Shown: positions 28,904 through 39,510, counted from the first letter of the stretch. The stretch is 64,000 nt of DNA from Oceanobacillus jeddahensis (GCF_000750635.1 NZ_CCDM010000004.1:62001-126000), one strand, 5' to 3'. A program made the numbers and translations. The notes: generated from the letters alone by a model not told the origin.

Positions 28904-28915
28904 AGGCCTATATCC

Positions 28916-28945
28916 AAACGCCTTCCTAAGCTGAAGGCGTTTTTA
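28916..28945 (+). terminator. Terminator after the sulfotransferase
   Basis: A 10-bp stem (28916-28925 with 28933-28942) and T run. Confidence 0.8.
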
Positions 28946-28969
28946 TCTCCAGAAAGGTGTGATCATTCC

Positions 28970-29893
28970 TTGCTGAAAATATTACTGATTACGGCCGACA
29001 CCTCTTGTTTTACGAATAATAATTACCATGATTTCGAATTGGAATTAGCAAAACGGACCCATTTAATGGTCTATCGAAAATCCGGTCCGATCCAAAAAAT
29101 ATTGCGTAAGATTCCTGAAAAGCCAGATTTCATTTTCATTATCAATGACGTAGGTAAAACATTTGCTCCTGTTGTTACTGGTTTATCTGATATCAACATT
29201 CCTGCAGGTCTGATGGTAAATGACGCACACCGTTTTGTAGAACAAAGAAGAAGGTATATCACTCGCAGCAATATCCGCACTTTCTTTGTTATCTGCCGCC
29301 ATAATTTTTACTATCATTACCCCGAGCAAAAACAGCATCACGTCTTTTTTCTCCCCCAATTTGCCAATACTGCCATCTTTAAAGATTATGGAAAGGAAAA
29401 AACAATCGATTTGATGATGCTGGGAGAAGTTTCTTTTCCAGAAATTTATCCGTTACGGAAAAAGATATTACAGCATTATCAAGATGACCCTCATTTTTTC
29501 AATCGTCCGCATCCGGGATGGCAAGATTTTACAAGCAAACAGGCAGAGATATCATTAATTGGAGAAAATTATGCCAGAACCATCCAGCAGGCGAAATTGT
29601 TTTTTGCATGCGGCTCTGTACGCCAGGTGGTGACTTTTAAGTATTTTGAAGTGCCGGCATGCCGCACATTACTTTTGGCTCCGGCCTTACCGGAACTGAA
29701 AGAAATTGGCTTGATGCCAGGAGTTCATTTTGTGGATATAAACGCGGAAAACTTTCCCGAAAAAGCGGAATACTATCTTAAAAATACAAAAGAGCGGGAA
29801 AAAATTACTGAAGCGGGTTATCAGTTTGTGCATCACCATCATTCAACCGCTCACCGGGCAGAACAGTTCATTCAGCAAGTAAAACTTGTCTAA
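28970..29893 (+). CDS. CgeB-like glycosyltransferase
   Basis: 307 residues, paralogous to 18789: the stretches VVTGLSDINIPAG, RPHPGW near 182 and FKYFEVPACRTLLLAP near 225 align with the first copy. It starts with TTG after AAAGGTGTG, a rather distant site. It lies between two terminators, yet close behind the sulfotransferase. Confidence 0.75.
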   Translation: MLKILLITADTSCFTNNNYHDFELELAKRTHLMVYRKSGPIQKILRKIPEKPDFIFIINDVGKTFAPVVTGLSDINIPAGLMVNDAHRFVEQRRRYITRSNIRTFFVICRHNFYYHYPEQKQHHVFFLPQFANTAIFKDYGKEKTIDLMMLGEVSFPEIYPLRKKILQHYQDDPHFFNRPHPGWQDFTSKQAEISLIGENYARTIQQAKLFFACGSVRQVVTFKYFEVPACRTLLLAPALPELKEIGLMPGVHFVDINAENFPEKAEYYLKNTKEREKITEAGYQFVHHHHSTAHRAEQFIQQVKLV

Positions 29894-29904
29894 AAACTCC
29901 ATCA

Positions 29905-29945
29905 AAAATAGTGAGTCCTCCGCAAAAGGAGGCTCACTATTTTCC
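29905..29945 (+). terminator. Strong terminator
   Basis: Stem of about 16 bp with one bulge (29905-29921 with 29928-29943) and a short A-rich loop, just after the CgeB-like stop. Confidence 0.85.
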
Positions 29946-30037
29946 TGTTTTCTGGGGGTTGTCCCAGACCTATTCCCAAAATCAGTGTTTTTTTGATATT
30001 TTCAATCCTTTTTTGTGCTTTTTCACAGAATGTTTCG

Positions 30038-31039
30038 TTAAACAGTTTTTGAATTAATAACATCCGCTTTCATAAGAATTTGTTCAATTTCACTGAATGA
30101 CATTAATTCATCATCGGATTGATATCGTGTGAAGGTGGCCTTTGGTAAATGCTTATATCTGTTCTTTACCTCTTCTGAAGCATTATCAGGTAAAATAACA
30201 TAGTAATTTTTATCATACTTATAAGCGTTCCGGGATTCGGCAGTGGATACTAATACCTCATGAATTTTCTCTCCTGGCCGGATACCAATCTCCTTGATGC
30301 TGATTGCTTTTTCAGCAAAATGTTTTTCCATTACATCGATTAAGTCGACAATCCGGCAAGCTTTCATTTTCATAACAAATATTTCTCCGCCAACCGCTTT
30401 TTTGGAAGCGTATATTAGTAAATCAATGGCTTGGGAAACAGTTAAGAAAAAGCGTGTCATTTCTTTGGATGTAAGCGGAACGGTATGATGCTTGACGATT
30501 TGTTCTTTGAAAAATGGGATTGCACTGCCATTTGTCCCGATAACATTACCGCCACGAATACAGACAAAGCGTGTGTGATTACTTATTTGATCGGCCTGAA
30601 TGATCAGCTTTTCACCAATTGCTTTTGTATGCCCATATAAATTGATTGGTTCCACTGCTTTATCGGTCGAAACATTAATGACTTTCTTTATTTTTTGATT
30701 TAAACTCGCTTTGATAATATTCTCTGTTCCATTCACGTTGGTTTTTATTGCTTCTAAGGGCTGTTCTTCACATATAGTTACATGTTTCAGTGCAGAAAGA
30801 TGGAATAGATAGTCCACATTTTTTGCTGCTTCATTAACTGCTTCAAAGTCTCTTACATCCCCAATTATAAATTTTAAACTAGGATGATCCGAGAATTCTC
30901 TTTTCATTTTCACCTGGGAAAATTCGTTACGTGAAAAAATCCTTATTTCTTTGGGTTGAAATGAGAGCAGTTTTTTAACGAGTTCATATCCCCAGGAACC
31001 CGTTCCTCCGGTAATCAATATAGTTGTATTTTGAAACAC
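30038..31039 (-). CDS. capE: CapE/FnlA-like UDP-GlcNAc 4,6-dehydratase/5-epimerase
   Basis: First enzyme of the UDP-L-FucNAc route, making the 4-keto-6-deoxy-L-hexulose on which CapF acts. 333 residues. Seen: GGTGSWGYELVKKLL at the NAD site, HLSALKHV near 105, NVSTDKAVEP, and GHTKAIGEK, where Met/Lys-type residues replace the Tyr of the classic YxxxK, as in this inverting family. The late GIRPGEKIHE is also conserved. It faces away from capF, 1.1 kb beyond the sulfotransferase. Confidence 0.87.
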   Translation of the reverse strand: MFQNTTILITGGTGSWGYELVKKLLSFQPKEIRIFSRNEFSQVKMKREFSDHPSLKFIIGDVRDFEAVNEAAKNVDYLFHLSALKHVTICEEQPLEAIKTNVNGTENIIKASLNQKIKKVINVSTDKAVEPINLYGHTKAIGEKLIIQADQISNHTRFVCIRGGNVIGTNGSAIPFFKEQIVKHHTVPLTSKEMTRFFLTVSQAIDLLIYASKKAVGGEIFVMKMKACRIVDLIDVMEKHFAEKAISIKEIGIRPGEKIHEVLVSTAESRNAYKYDKNYYVILPDNASEEVKNRYKHLPKATFTRYQSDDELMSFSEIEQILMKADVINSKTV

Positions 31040-31565
31040 ATTTAAACACTCCTCCAGGAATAATGCCTATTATTTATATCAGCAAGATAATAGATAAGCT
31101 GATGATTTGGATGCGATGTTTCGCAAACAGTACCAAGATCCTTTCGTTTACTCCTTTTTGGTAACTGACATCATTGCATTCAAATAGGTTATACCTCAAT
31201 TTATGAAAAAACTAGTAGACTGTACATGATAGTCGTTTAAATAAAAAGAAAAGAGGCAGTTGCTGCGAGTACAAATGCGTTGTCTATACAGTTAGAAAAA
31301 CTAACTATTTTGCATATGAGATACTATCTTAGAAAGTAAGATAAGATGATTGATATTCATTGCGAAGATTAACAAGACTAGCAAATTATAAAGGATAAAC
31401 TTCTTTTTGATAGATTCTATAATGGAAACAGCATTATAATTTGACGTAGAAAATGGTGGAAACGCTGATTCCATATAAAAAGCAAATCGATGAAACGATA
31501 GACTAGTCAAGGTAAATTCCAAAACGGAATAAAGTGCTTCTCCTGTCAAAAAATGAATGATTACC
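31040..31565. other. Gene-poor gap between capE and cysQ
   Basis: About 525 bases, AT-rich. An 82-codon minus-strand frame (TTG start near 31549) is hydrophobic and lacks a convincing ribosome site, so I do not call it. It must hold the capE promoter, which I could not pin down. Confidence 0.5.
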
Positions 31566-32363
31566 TTAGCGCTTTACGAAAAACCAGCCATTTTTCAAAT
31601 TCTCCCGATTATAATAAAAACGCTCATTATCCTCATACCGCGACATGGTTCCGCCGGCAGCTTCCACAATCGCCTGACCTGCTGCGGTATCCCATTCCAT
31701 TGTTGGAGCATAGCGTGGATAATAATCTGCTTTTCCCTCTGCTACAAGGCAAAACTTCAGAGAACTTCCCGCTAAGACGTTGACTGTATGATCGTTACGT
31801 AGTTCTTCAATAAATGCTTCCGTTTCTTCTGACATATGAGATCGGCTTGCGATAACTTTGACAATGTCGCTCGGTGCAGTACTCGGCAGCTGCATACTCT
31901 GTTCTATCAACGCCTTATCATCAGCCGGATTCATACGTGATGCTCCTTCTAATTTAAAAGCGCCCAGATCGGTCTTTCCGAAATAAAACGTATCCAACAC
32001 CGGGACATAGATAACCCCCATCACAGGGTAGCCTCCTTCAATCAACGCAATATTTACTGTAAACTCGCCATTTTTCTTAATGAACTCTTTTGTACCATCG
32101 AGCGGATCTACAAGGAAAAACACAGACCAGTCCTTGCGTTTTGCATATGGAATCTTCCTTCCTTCTTCACTCAAAATAGGAATCTCTCCATATACATTCT
32201 GAAGTCCTGCAATAATTGCCTGATGCGAACGCTGATCAGCTGCTGTAAGGGGTGAGCCGTCTCCTTTTGTCTCCACAAAATAATCCCGTTCATAAACATT
32301 CAGAATCTCCCGGCCGGCTTCCAATGATATATCCAGCAGGGTCTTTAAACTCACATTAATCAT
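31566..32363 (-). CDS. cysQ: 3'(2'),5'-bisphosphate nucleotidase (PAP phosphatase)
   Basis: Hydrolyses 3'-phosphoadenosine 5'-phosphate, the by-product of sulfotransferases, to AMP. 265 residues with the Li-sensitive phosphatase motifs: SEEG near 66, DPLDGTKEF near 88, and WDTAAGQAI near 224. Its ATG overlaps the end of cysC by 8 bases, so translation is coupled. Its presence beside Sat and CysC points to real PAP turnover. Confidence 0.9.
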   Translation of the reverse strand: MINVSLKTLLDISLEAGREILNVYERDYFVETKGDGSPLTAADQRSHQAIIAGLQNVYGEIPILSEEGRKIPYAKRKDWSVFFLVDPLDGTKEFIKKNGEFTVNIALIEGGYPVMGVIYVPVLDTFYFGKTDLGAFKLEGASRMNPADDKALIEQSMQLPSTAPSDIVKVIASRSHMSEETEAFIEELRNDHTVNVLAGSSLKFCLVAEGKADYYPRYAPTMEWDTAAGQAIVEAAGGTMSRYEDNERFYYNRENLKNGWFFVKR

Positions 32364-32964
32364 TTATGAGATATCCTTTCTTTTTCAAATAAGACATAAG
32401 CTTCTGTACCGATTCCTCTATGCTTTCTACATCCGTATTCACTATGATTTCTGGATTTACCGGTGCTTCGTATGGTGCATCAACTCCGGTAAAACCTTTC
32501 ATTTTACCAGCACGCACTTTTTGATAAAGCCCTTTTGGATCACGTGCTTCACATGTTTTAATACTTGCATTTACAAAAACCTCAATAAATTCACCGTGCC
32601 CCATCATTTTACGTACCTCATTACGATCTTCGCGATACGGTGAAATAAAAGCTGTCAATACAATCAATCCGGCTTCCACCATCAGCTTGGATACTTCCCC
32701 GATGCGGCGGATGTTTTCTTTACGACCGTCCGGACCAAAACCAAGATCTTTATTTAATCCATGGCGGATGTTATCTCCATCCAAACGATAAGTTCGAACA
32801 CCTAAGTGATGCAGTTCTTTTTCCAATTCAACTGAAATAGTCGATTTTCCAGAGCCAGACAGCCCGGTGAACCATACGATAGCACTTTTATGATTATTCA
32901 AATCTCTGCGCTGTTCTTTTGTTACTTTTGAATAATGCCATTCAATATTTTGAGAATCAGTCAT
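32356..32964 (-). CDS. cysC: Adenylylsulfate (APS) kinase
   Basis: Phosphorylates APS to PAPS. 202 residues: P-loop GLSGSGKST near 34, [15 protein letters not shown] near 62, and FISPYRED near 106. A full-length single-domain enzyme. It follows the SLC13 permease gene by 15 bases in the sat-permease-cysC-cysQ operon. Confidence 0.93.
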   Translation of the reverse strand: MTDSQNIEWHYSKVTKEQRRDLNNHKSAIVWFTGLSGSGKSTISVELEKELHHLGVRTYRLDGDNIRHGLNKDLGFGPDGRKENIRRIGEVSKLMVEAGLIVLTAFISPYREDRNEVRKMMGHGEFIEVFVNASIKTCEARDPKGLYQKVRAGKMKGFTGVDAPYEAPVNPEIIVNTDVESIEESVQKLMSYLKKKGYLIND

Positions 32965-32979
32965 AACGATTCCCCCCTT

Positions 32980-34758
32980 CTAAAACCATAGATGATAAAT
33001 AATCAAAACGGACGTCACCATTACTAATAGACTAAGTGGAAGTCCTACTTTTACGTAATCTGTGAACGTATATCCGCCTGGACCGTATACAATCAAATTC
33101 GTCTGATAACCGATTGGTGTAACGAAACTTGCTGAAGCGGCTACCGCAATAAGGACAGCTATCCCCATTGGGGCAACATGAAGCGTATGAGCCATTTCAA
33201 TTCCGATTGGAAGCATCATAACAGCCGCTGTGCTATTGCTTACAATTTCTGTAAATAAATTCGTCAAGAAATAGATCATAAACAAAATAATCAGCAAACC
33301 CAATGGCTTGCCAATATCCAACAAAACGTCTGCGATCCATTCCGCCAGCCCCGTTTTTCTCATCGCTACGCCAATCCCGAATGAGCTGGCAATCAACAGT
33401 AGAACATTGAAATGAACATATTTTTTAGCTTCTCGAGGCGTAATAATTTTCGCAGCCAAAAACACCACCACGGCTAATGCCACCGCTTTAAACATACTGA
33501 GCCATCCAAGTGTTACTGTCCCGATCATCCCGAGTAGCATGATAATGGAGAACCAGCCTTTTTTTGTACTCTGTTTCAGAACTGTTGACGTATCCAATGA
33601 AGATACAACAAAAAAATCATTCGACCGCTGGTATTTTTCAACAAAATCGGTCCCAGTCAAAAGCAATAATGAGTCTCCGGGCTTCAAAACAATGTCCCCG
33701 ATCTTGCTCTTGATCCGTTCATTATTCCGGTGTACTGCAATGACACCAGCATCATATTGTGAACGAAACTTCGATTGTTTAATGGACTTGGATAAAAGAG
33801 ATGACTGGTCTGAAACAACTGCATCCACTAAATGAGTTGTTCCATCTTTCAGTTCATCGAGGTCAATATTCGTCCCTGTTTCCAGCTCCAATCCCTTTAT
33901 TTTCTGTAAATCAGCAATGGTTGAAATCAAACCGGTAAAAATCAGACGATCCCCAATTTGAATAACCGTTGTTGGCCTGACCGGCGAAATCCGTTCATTC
34001 CCACGGATAATCTCAATCAGATAAAGCCCTTTTAAATCACGCAGACCGGCTTGCTCCACACGCTTGCCAAGCTGCCCGAAAGCTTCTGTTACTTTCATTT
34101 CGGCAATATATTCCTTAGGTTCTTCTTTACGTCTCTGACTGAAGCCTTTATTATCCGGCAGCAATTTATATCCGATTATAAATAAATAAAGGAGCCCTAC
34201 CAAAGTGACAGGAATACCAACTACAGCTAAAGTGAATAAGGAAAATCCCTCCAGCCCAAGATCCAGCAGCAAGCCATGAATGACCAGGTTCGTAGATGTT
34301 CCCATTAACGTTATCATCCCGCCCAGGATAGTAGCGTAAGACAATGGGATCAAAAACTTCGATGGAGCGATTCCGCGGTCTTCACACCACTTTTTAATAA
34401 TCGGGGTAAGTGTCACCACAATCGGCGTATTATTCAAAAAAGCCGAAAACGCAGATGTCGGTACAAAAAAACGGATCATTGAACCTCTCCGACTACGGCT
34501 GTTTTGCAGCCATTTTTCCATCATCTGATGAATCAAACCGCTTTTCTGAATGACACCTGCAACAATGAACAATAACGCAACCGTTAGCATTCCTTCATTG
34601 GAAAAGCCACTTAATGCCTCCTCAGCTGTCAAGATGCCGGATAGCATCAATATAACCAACACGGAAAAAATAACCATGTCTGGTCTGGCCACTTCGAAAA
34701 CCAAAGCGACAAACATGGCCAGAAGTAAAATCAGAACAAACATCATTTCCAATGTCAT
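32980..34758 (-). CDS. SLC13-family anion (probable sulfate) permease with TrkA-C domains
   Basis: 592-residue membrane protein: an N-terminal half-transporter of several helices (FLNNTPIVVTLTPII near 110), two cytosolic TrkA-C/RCK_C domains near 205-390, then a second helical half with SNSTAAVMMLPI. SLC13/DASS members with this insert carry sulfate in other organisms. Placed directly between sat and cysC, so sulfate is the likely cargo. The AGGAG start site is good. Confidence 0.85.
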   Translation of the reverse strand: MTLEMMFVLILLLAMFVALVFEVARPDMVIFSVLVILMLSGILTAEEALSGFSNEGMLTVALLFIVAGVIQKSGLIHQMMEKWLQNSRSRRGSMIRFFVPTSAFSAFLNNTPIVVTLTPIIKKWCEDRGIAPSKFLIPLSYATILGGMITLMGTSTNLVIHGLLLDLGLEGFSLFTLAVVGIPVTLVGLLYLFIIGYKLLPDNKGFSQRRKEEPKEYIAEMKVTEAFGQLGKRVEQAGLRDLKGLYLIEIIRGNERISPVRPTTVIQIGDRLIFTGLISTIADLQKIKGLELETGTNIDLDELKDGTTHLVDAVVSDQSSLLSKSIKQSKFRSQYDAGVIAVHRNNERIKSKIGDIVLKPGDSLLLLTGTDFVEKYQRSNDFFVVSSLDTSTVLKQSTKKGWFSIIMLLGMIGTVTLGWLSMFKAVALAVVVFLAAKIITPREAKKYVHFNVLLLIASSFGIGVAMRKTGLAEWIADVLLDIGKPLGLLIILFMIYFLTNLFTEIVSNSTAAVMMLPIGIEMAHTLHVAPMGIAVLIAVAASASFVTPIGYQTNLIVYGPGGYTFTDYVKVGLPLSLLVMVTSVLIIYHLWF

Positions 34759-34824
34759 AAGGTATCAGCTCCTCTTTTAATACGTATTCAAAAGAAAAAA
34801 GAGCTGTCTTTTGAACCACCGTTA

Positions 34825-35976
34825 TTATTTTTCCTGCATTCCTTTAATCAGTACATCAGCAACTTCCGGACGTGAAAATTCTTTTGGCGGACGTTTACCA
34901 TCGCGCAACATTTCACGCACCTTTGTACCGCTTAAATGGACATGATTTTCCTTTCCATGCGGGCATGTTTTTCCGGATGCCATATTTTCACAGACTATAC
35001 AGTAAAACGCATGTTCAAATTTGAAAATCTGCATACCCAATTCTTCTTCATATTGACCAATCAACATTTGTGCATCGAATGTGCCATAGTAATCACCGAC
35101 ACCAGCGTGGTCCCGCCCAACGATGAAGTGTGTGCAACCATAGTTTTTTCGTACAATGGCATGTAGAATAGCTTCTTTCGGGCCCGCATAACGCATGGCT
35201 GCTGGGTAGATGACAAGGCGTACCCTGTCTTCTACATAGTAGTTTTTCAAAATCACTTCGTAGCTTTTCATCCGAACGTCGGCTGGAATATCATCTGACT
35301 TGGTTTCGCCGACAAGCGGGTTCAGCAGCAATCCATCCACCGCCTCAAGAGCCGTTTTTTGAATATATTCATGGGCACGGTGAACGGGATTCCGTGTCTG
35401 AAAACCAACAATTGTTTGCCAGCCTAGGTCCGTAAACATTTGCCTTGTTTCAGCTGGATCCATATAATATGCTGCAAACTGACTGTGATCTGGCCGCTGA
35501 AGCAGCGTAATCGGTCCGCCCAGATAAATATTCCCTTTTTCATAAACTTTCTTCACACCTGGATGTGCCGCATCAGTCGTTCCATAAATATGGAAGGCTT
35601 CTTTCTTTTTATCGTAAGCGTACTTTTCCTCCAGGGTGATTATTCCATAAAGGATGCCATCTTTTCCTTTAAGGGCAATTTGATCACCAACGTTGAATTT
35701 TTGAGCTTGTTCTTCTGAAGCCGGTAGAGTAATCGGAATACTCCAGATGGTGCCATCCGCAAGACGTGTATATTCAACAACATTTTCATAATCAGCCTGA
35801 CCCATAAAACCTATCAGCGGACTGAATCCCCCTACTCCAATCAATTCCAGATCAGAGAGCACCCAGGAGTTCACAGATAAGGATGGAAGCTTTTCAGCAT
35901 TCCTTGTCGCCTCATCTCTTAGTTTCCCTGTTAATTCACGACAGATTAATTTTCCACCATGTGGTTGATTAACCAT
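34825..35976 (-). CDS. sat: Sulfate adenylyltransferase (ATP sulfurylase)
   Basis: Joins sulfate and ATP to form APS. 383 residues of the monofunctional bacterial/archaeal type. The active-site [10 protein letters not shown] lies near 195, and GRDHAG near 290. CPHGKENH and a nearby cysteine may bind metal. The start is ATG 35976 after GGAGGTGA; the GTG nine bases upstream lies inside that site. First gene of the operon. No cysH or sulfite reductase gene is nearby, unlike the assimilatory operon of B. subtilis. Confidence 0.93.
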   Translation of the reverse strand: MVNQPHGGKLICRELTGKLRDEATRNAEKLPSLSVNSWVLSDLELIGVGGFSPLIGFMGQADYENVVEYTRLADGTIWSIPITLPASEEQAQKFNVGDQIALKGKDGILYGIITLEEKYAYDKKKEAFHIYGTTDAAHPGVKKVYEKGNIYLGGPITLLQRPDHSQFAAYYMDPAETRQMFTDLGWQTIVGFQTRNPVHRAHEYIQKTALEAVDGLLLNPLVGETKSDDIPADVRMKSYEVILKNYYVEDRVRLVIYPAAMRYAGPKEAILHAIVRKNYGCTHFIVGRDHAGVGDYYGTFDAQMLIGQYEEELGMQIFKFEHAFYCIVCENMASGKTCPHGKENHVHLSGTKVREMLRDGKRPPKEFSRPEVADVLIKGMQEK

Positions 35977-36119
35977 AAAAATCACCTCCGAATTCCAGTT
36001 TTATTAACGTAATATATTGAACAGTGATATAGGAAGAAACTACACTTGACTTAAATTCGTGTTATAAATGATGCGGAAATAAACTTCACAGATATCATTA
36101 AATGATTGAAATGAATAGA

Positions 36120-36150
36120 ATACCCCGGCTATCAAGCCAGGGTATCTTTT
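36120..36150. terminator. Hairpin between sat and the DUF2642-like pair
   Basis: An 11-bp stem with one mismatch (36120-36130 with 36135-36145). It is about 70 bases downstream of the minus-strand small gene and probably ends its transcript; a TTTT follows it only on the plus strand. Confidence 0.45.
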
Positions 36151-36214
36151 ATCCCACTATCCTCTCAAAATGGGCAGTTTATCCCCGAAACATTTCTCGG
36201 TAATATTATCTTTT

Positions 36215-36427
36215 CTACACTGCTACAGGAAAACGGACGAAGTTGATCGCATCTACTGAAATATATAATTTGACATTATCTCCATAACCACTTGTAACAT
36301 CAATAACCAGAGCTAACTCAGCGGTAACCGTGGAAAGAATACCTTCAATTAAATTATTATCCGTAGCAACTTCAACTCTTGTTCCAATTCGATTACCTAG
36401 TTCAGCAGCAAACGTTGCTTCAAACAT
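36215..36427 (-). CDS. Small SH3-like (DUF2642-type) protein, probable spore coat
   Basis: 70 residues: a single beta-rich domain (RIGTRVEVATDNN, GILSTV) like the C-terminal half of the next gene and of small Bacillus DUF2642 proteins. It starts at ATG 36427 after AAAGGAGGGG. It lies 13 bases downstream of its paralogue. Spore localisation is inferred from family and context. Confidence 0.65.
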   Translation of the reverse strand: MFEATFAAELGNRIGTRVEVATDNNLIEGILSTVTAELALVIDVTSGYGDNVKLYISVDAINFVRFPVAV

Positions 36428-36440
36428 GTAAACCCCTCCT

Positions 36441-36842
36441 TTACGAATTACTGACAAATTCAATTTTTTCAATTCGGACCAGTGCTTGAGCACCAGAAGA
36501 TTCAATAATCACAACATAGTCATCTTGGACGGCAAGCAGTGTTCCAGATATTGTGTCAAAAGGAGTCGTGACCTGCACTTGTTCGTTTACTAAACTCAGT
36601 AAGACTTCTCTGATGTTTGTTGGAGTGCTTGGAGGTGCCGGTGTTCCTCCTCCCCAGTTACCAAAACCTAAATTTAAATTATTATTAGAATCTAGACTGA
36701 ATCCTGGCAGATTCAGAGAAAAGTGATTACTTAACGTGCTATCATTACTGGTATCATTAGCACTATTGGTGGTCACTGCGTTTTGAGACAAGAGGTTTAA
36801 CAAATTTACTAACTTTCTTTGACGTTCTGTTAAATTAGCCAA
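36441..36842 (-). CDS. DUF2642-type protein with Asn/Ser-rich N-terminus
   Basis: 133 residues. The N-terminus is a short helix (ERQRKLVNLLNLL), then an Asn/Ser- and Gly-rich linker, then from about 80 an SH3-like domain (LVNEQVQVTTPFDTISG) related to the neighbour. Starts with TTG behind AAAGGAA. Probably a spore surface component. Confidence 0.65.
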   Translation of the reverse strand: MANLTERQRKLVNLLNLLSQNAVTTNSANDTSNDSTLSNHFSLNLPGFSLDSNNNLNLGFGNWGGGTPAPPSTPTNIREVLLSLVNEQVQVTTPFDTISGTLLAVQDDYVVIIESSGAQALVRIEKIEFVSNS

Positions 36843-37386
36843 GCTTGTTCATTCCTTTCCATAATGTTTTGGAGTCGCCTTTTTAATCAAAAGAAAACCC
36901 ACAAACGAGAAATTAACTGCCCTTTACTGACAGCTAACATCCCTTGTCATTGATTCCTTTACAAGCTCATACCCAGACTGGCTGTCACACCATCATGATA
37001 CTGCTTAGTAAGGAATCTGCTATTTGCGTGTCCACGCATGAGATTCCGACGTATTCCGCAGATTTATTAGTGTCCTATTCCACGAATACTTACTTGCTAT
37101 GGTAGACTTTACTCCATCTTGTGTGACAGCTATACCATAGTGTTTGTCCTAGTATTTGGAGTCGTAATTGCTATATTTCAGGGCAAAATCTTTAACGTTT
37201 CTCCCCCACTTATCGTAAAAGTTGCATATAGGGAAATAGAATTTAACGGAATAACGTCATTTTGCTATTATAAATAACACTCCTTTCATATAGATATAAA
37301 ATAAGTTATGCCTGTTTTTATTGGTTAGATTGTACACATTCATTAAAATATCGTTTTCTAAACATAAAGGGCTGGACGAAACTCAT
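36843..37386. other. Gap with possible gene remnant
   Basis: No complete gene. A perfect 10-bp inverted repeat GCTGTCACAC / GTGTGACAGC stands at 36981-36990 and 37121-37130. A minus-strand frame from about 37150 to 37030 reads protein-like for 40 codons, then stops; it could be a decayed ORF. Confidence 0.35.
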
Positions 37387-37642
37387 AAAACGAAACTTCA
37401 TTCAGTGGGAGTTTTCGATACACAACTCTTTACGATGGGACGAGTAATCGTAATGGCTTTCGGTGGGGGTGAATAATCACAGTCCTAACCTCAGGAAGTC
37501 GCGAACTTAGTCTGCTGCTTTTCTCCCACTGAATTAGACTGAGTGATTCAGGAGGGGAGCTCACCTGATCTCCCGCCTAAATAAATTTATTCTTATTCTT
37601 TATTTGGAGGCAAAAGTTTTACGGGCGCTTCTCCGTGATAAA
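37387..37642 (+). repeat. Interspersed structured repeat, copy B
   Basis: A full copy from AAAACGAAACTT to CTCCGTGATAAA, with the TTCAGTGGGAG / CTCCCACTGAA arms and a second hairpin. Confidence 0.9.
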
Positions 37643-37787
37643 ATAAAGAAAAATAGTGACTTCATACATTTTTGATAGAAGTCACTATTTTTCAAGGTAT
37701 TTTTATAAGTCTGTCTTCTAAGCATAAGATTCGAGAAAAAGGAAATCATTAAAATGGAGGATCGATTACTGAAATGAGGTGATAGCA

Positions 37788-37940
37788 ATGAAATTCAAAA
37801 AGCTGACTTTATGTATGATGACTTGCATCATTTCTATGGGAATGTTGTTTGGGTGCGGTACTACACAAGATGAACAGGAGCAAGACAAGCCCTTTGAAAA
37901 TCCACAGCGGGATGATTGGGGTGGAAAAGGGAACCAATAA
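37788..37940 (+). CDS. Small lipoprotein
   Basis: 50 residues, with a Lys-rich start (MKFKKL), a hydrophobic core and lipobox LFGC, then an acidic tail ending GGKGNQ. GAGGTGATAGCA precedes the ATG. An inverted repeat at 37946-37957 / 37974-37985 follows the stop. No family is recognised. Confidence 0.7.
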   Translation: MKFKKLTLCMMTCIISMGMLFGCGTTQDEQEQDKPFENPQRDDWGGKGNQ

Positions 37941-38110
37941 TGGCTATTCATGAAGCCATCATATCTTAAATGAGGCTTCATGAATCAAAAAGTCAGCTTA
38001 TCTGAGCTCCTATCTAAATAGATTTCATTTTTCCGTTAATTTTGAGGTGATAGTTTTTAGAATATATTCAAGCTATTTTATAATGCAGCCTCTTCTATAT
38101 AAATCGACTT

Positions 38111-39106
38111 TTAAGAATTGGTTGATTCTCCCCCATCTACATGGAGTACTTGACCAGTAACATGTCTGGAATCATCCGATGCCAGATAAACAAAAGTCGG
38201 TGCTACTTCAAAAGGTTGAGCCATGCGATCAAATAAATTCCCTCCAGTTAAGGCATTTTCATCTGCAGAAAAACTTGCTGGAATAAGCGGTGTCCAAATT
38301 CGACCGGGAGCAATCGCATTCACCCGGATCTGCCGTTTAGCAATATTTTTCGCTAAAGAACGTGTCCATCCGACAATAGCCCCTTTGGTAGCTGCATAAT
38401 CCATTAATAAAGGTTCTCCCGCATAAGTAACCACTGACGACGTTCCAATAATGGAGCTTCCCGCTTTTAAATGAGGCAGTGCTGCTCTCGTAGTGTAAAA
38501 ATGCGAATAAATATTTAATTTGAAGGTTTGATCAAATTGTTCATCCGTGATTTCAGTCACGTCATTTTGCTGAAATTGAATTCCGACATGATTACATAAA
38601 ACATCCAATTTATTAAAGTGATTGATTGTTTCCATAACAATATGTTCGCATTGCTTTTTTTCACGTAAATCTCCCGGCAATAATAAGCATTCCTGGCCAA
38701 GCTCCTCTATCCTTCTTTTTGTCCGTTCAGCATCCTCATGCTCATTTAAATAAGCAATTGCAACATTAGCCCCTTCTTTCGCAAAAGCAATCGCCGCCGC
38801 AGCTCCCATTCCACTGTCACCTCCTGTTATCAGCGCCACTTTCCCCTCTAATTTCCCGCTTCCTTTATAGTTTGGATTCTCAATAATTGGTTTTGGCACC
38901 ATTAACCTTTCGACGCCCGGCTGAATCAGCTGTCGTTGTTCCGGTTGTGTAAGAGGCACCTCTTCGTATTGGGTAATTTTACCGTATATCGGGTAATACG
39001 GATATGGATCTTCTATTTTATTTTCTTCAAACCATTGCTGGTATGCCCGGATTTGTTTCAGCGCTTCCTCTGACAATAAATCCCGGTCATTATTTTGATT
39101 TTTCAT
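38111..39106 (-). CDS. SDR family oxidoreductase (YhxC/YhdF-like)
   Basis: 331 residues. A 45-residue N-terminal extension rich in Pro and Tyr leads to the Rossmann domain: [12 protein letters not shown], then NHVG, catalytic Ser in GTSSV, YAATKGA and a late GQVLHVDGG. Start ATG 39106 behind AAGGAGGGTGA. Members are general-stress or spore-related glucose/ribitol dehydrogenase-like enzymes; the substrate is unknown. Confidence 0.87.
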   Translation of the reverse strand: MKNQNNDRDLLSEEALKQIRAYQQWFEENKIEDPYPYYPIYGKITQYEEVPLTQPEQRQLIQPGVERLMVPKPIIENPNYKGSGKLEGKVALITGGDSGMGAAAAIAFAKEGANVAIAYLNEHEDAERTKRRIEELGQECLLLPGDLREKKQCEHIVMETINHFNKLDVLCNHVGIQFQQNDVTEITDEQFDQTFKLNIYSHFYTTRAALPHLKAGSSIIGTSSVVTYAGEPLLMDYAATKGAIVGWTRSLAKNIAKRQIRVNAIAPGRIWTPLIPASFSADENALTGGNLFDRMAQPFEVAPTFVYLASDDSRHVTGQVLHVDGGESTNS

Positions 39107-39249
39107 AACGATCTCACCCTCCTTTTCATAGGCTATGATTAGGCGGACGCATATGTGAAGCAATATGGCATTTAGGTTCTTTCGTTTCGCATGCATATGT
39201 TAAACACGTCCCGTAAACAACTTAGAGTTTTACAGAAGGAGGCAATAAG

Positions 39250-39414
39250 TTGGAATTTGAATTTCACCCTAAGGTCAAACGCTTATTAGAAAATAAAGCA
39301 GAAGAGCTGAAAATGCATTACCTGAACTATAGCTGGAGTACACCGTCGATCAAAATCAGACCGCCATATTATACCGACCCTGTATATGAACCTTTTTATC
39401 CGCATATTCTTTGA
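39250..39414 (+). CDS. Small hypothetical protein
   Basis: 54 residues starting with TTG 7 bases after AAGGAGG: acidic/basic helix first, then an aromatic, Pro-rich tail (PPYYTDP, FYPHIL). A strong terminator follows at 39511. The ribosome site and terminator support it. I know no family. Confidence 0.65.
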   Translation: MEFEFHPKVKRLLENKAEELKMHYLNYSWSTPSIKIRPPYYTDPVYEPFYPHIL

Positions 39415-39510
39415 CGGAAATATTTTAGAAATGAATGTTGAGTGCAAATGGTCTTAACTGAAAGATTACAGATATTTGCAATAGACAGATAGAATGAATC
39501 GGCTTTAATA

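Noticed and set aside
31301-31549. 82-codon hydrophobic ORF
   Set aside because: TTG start without a ribosome site and no recognisable family.
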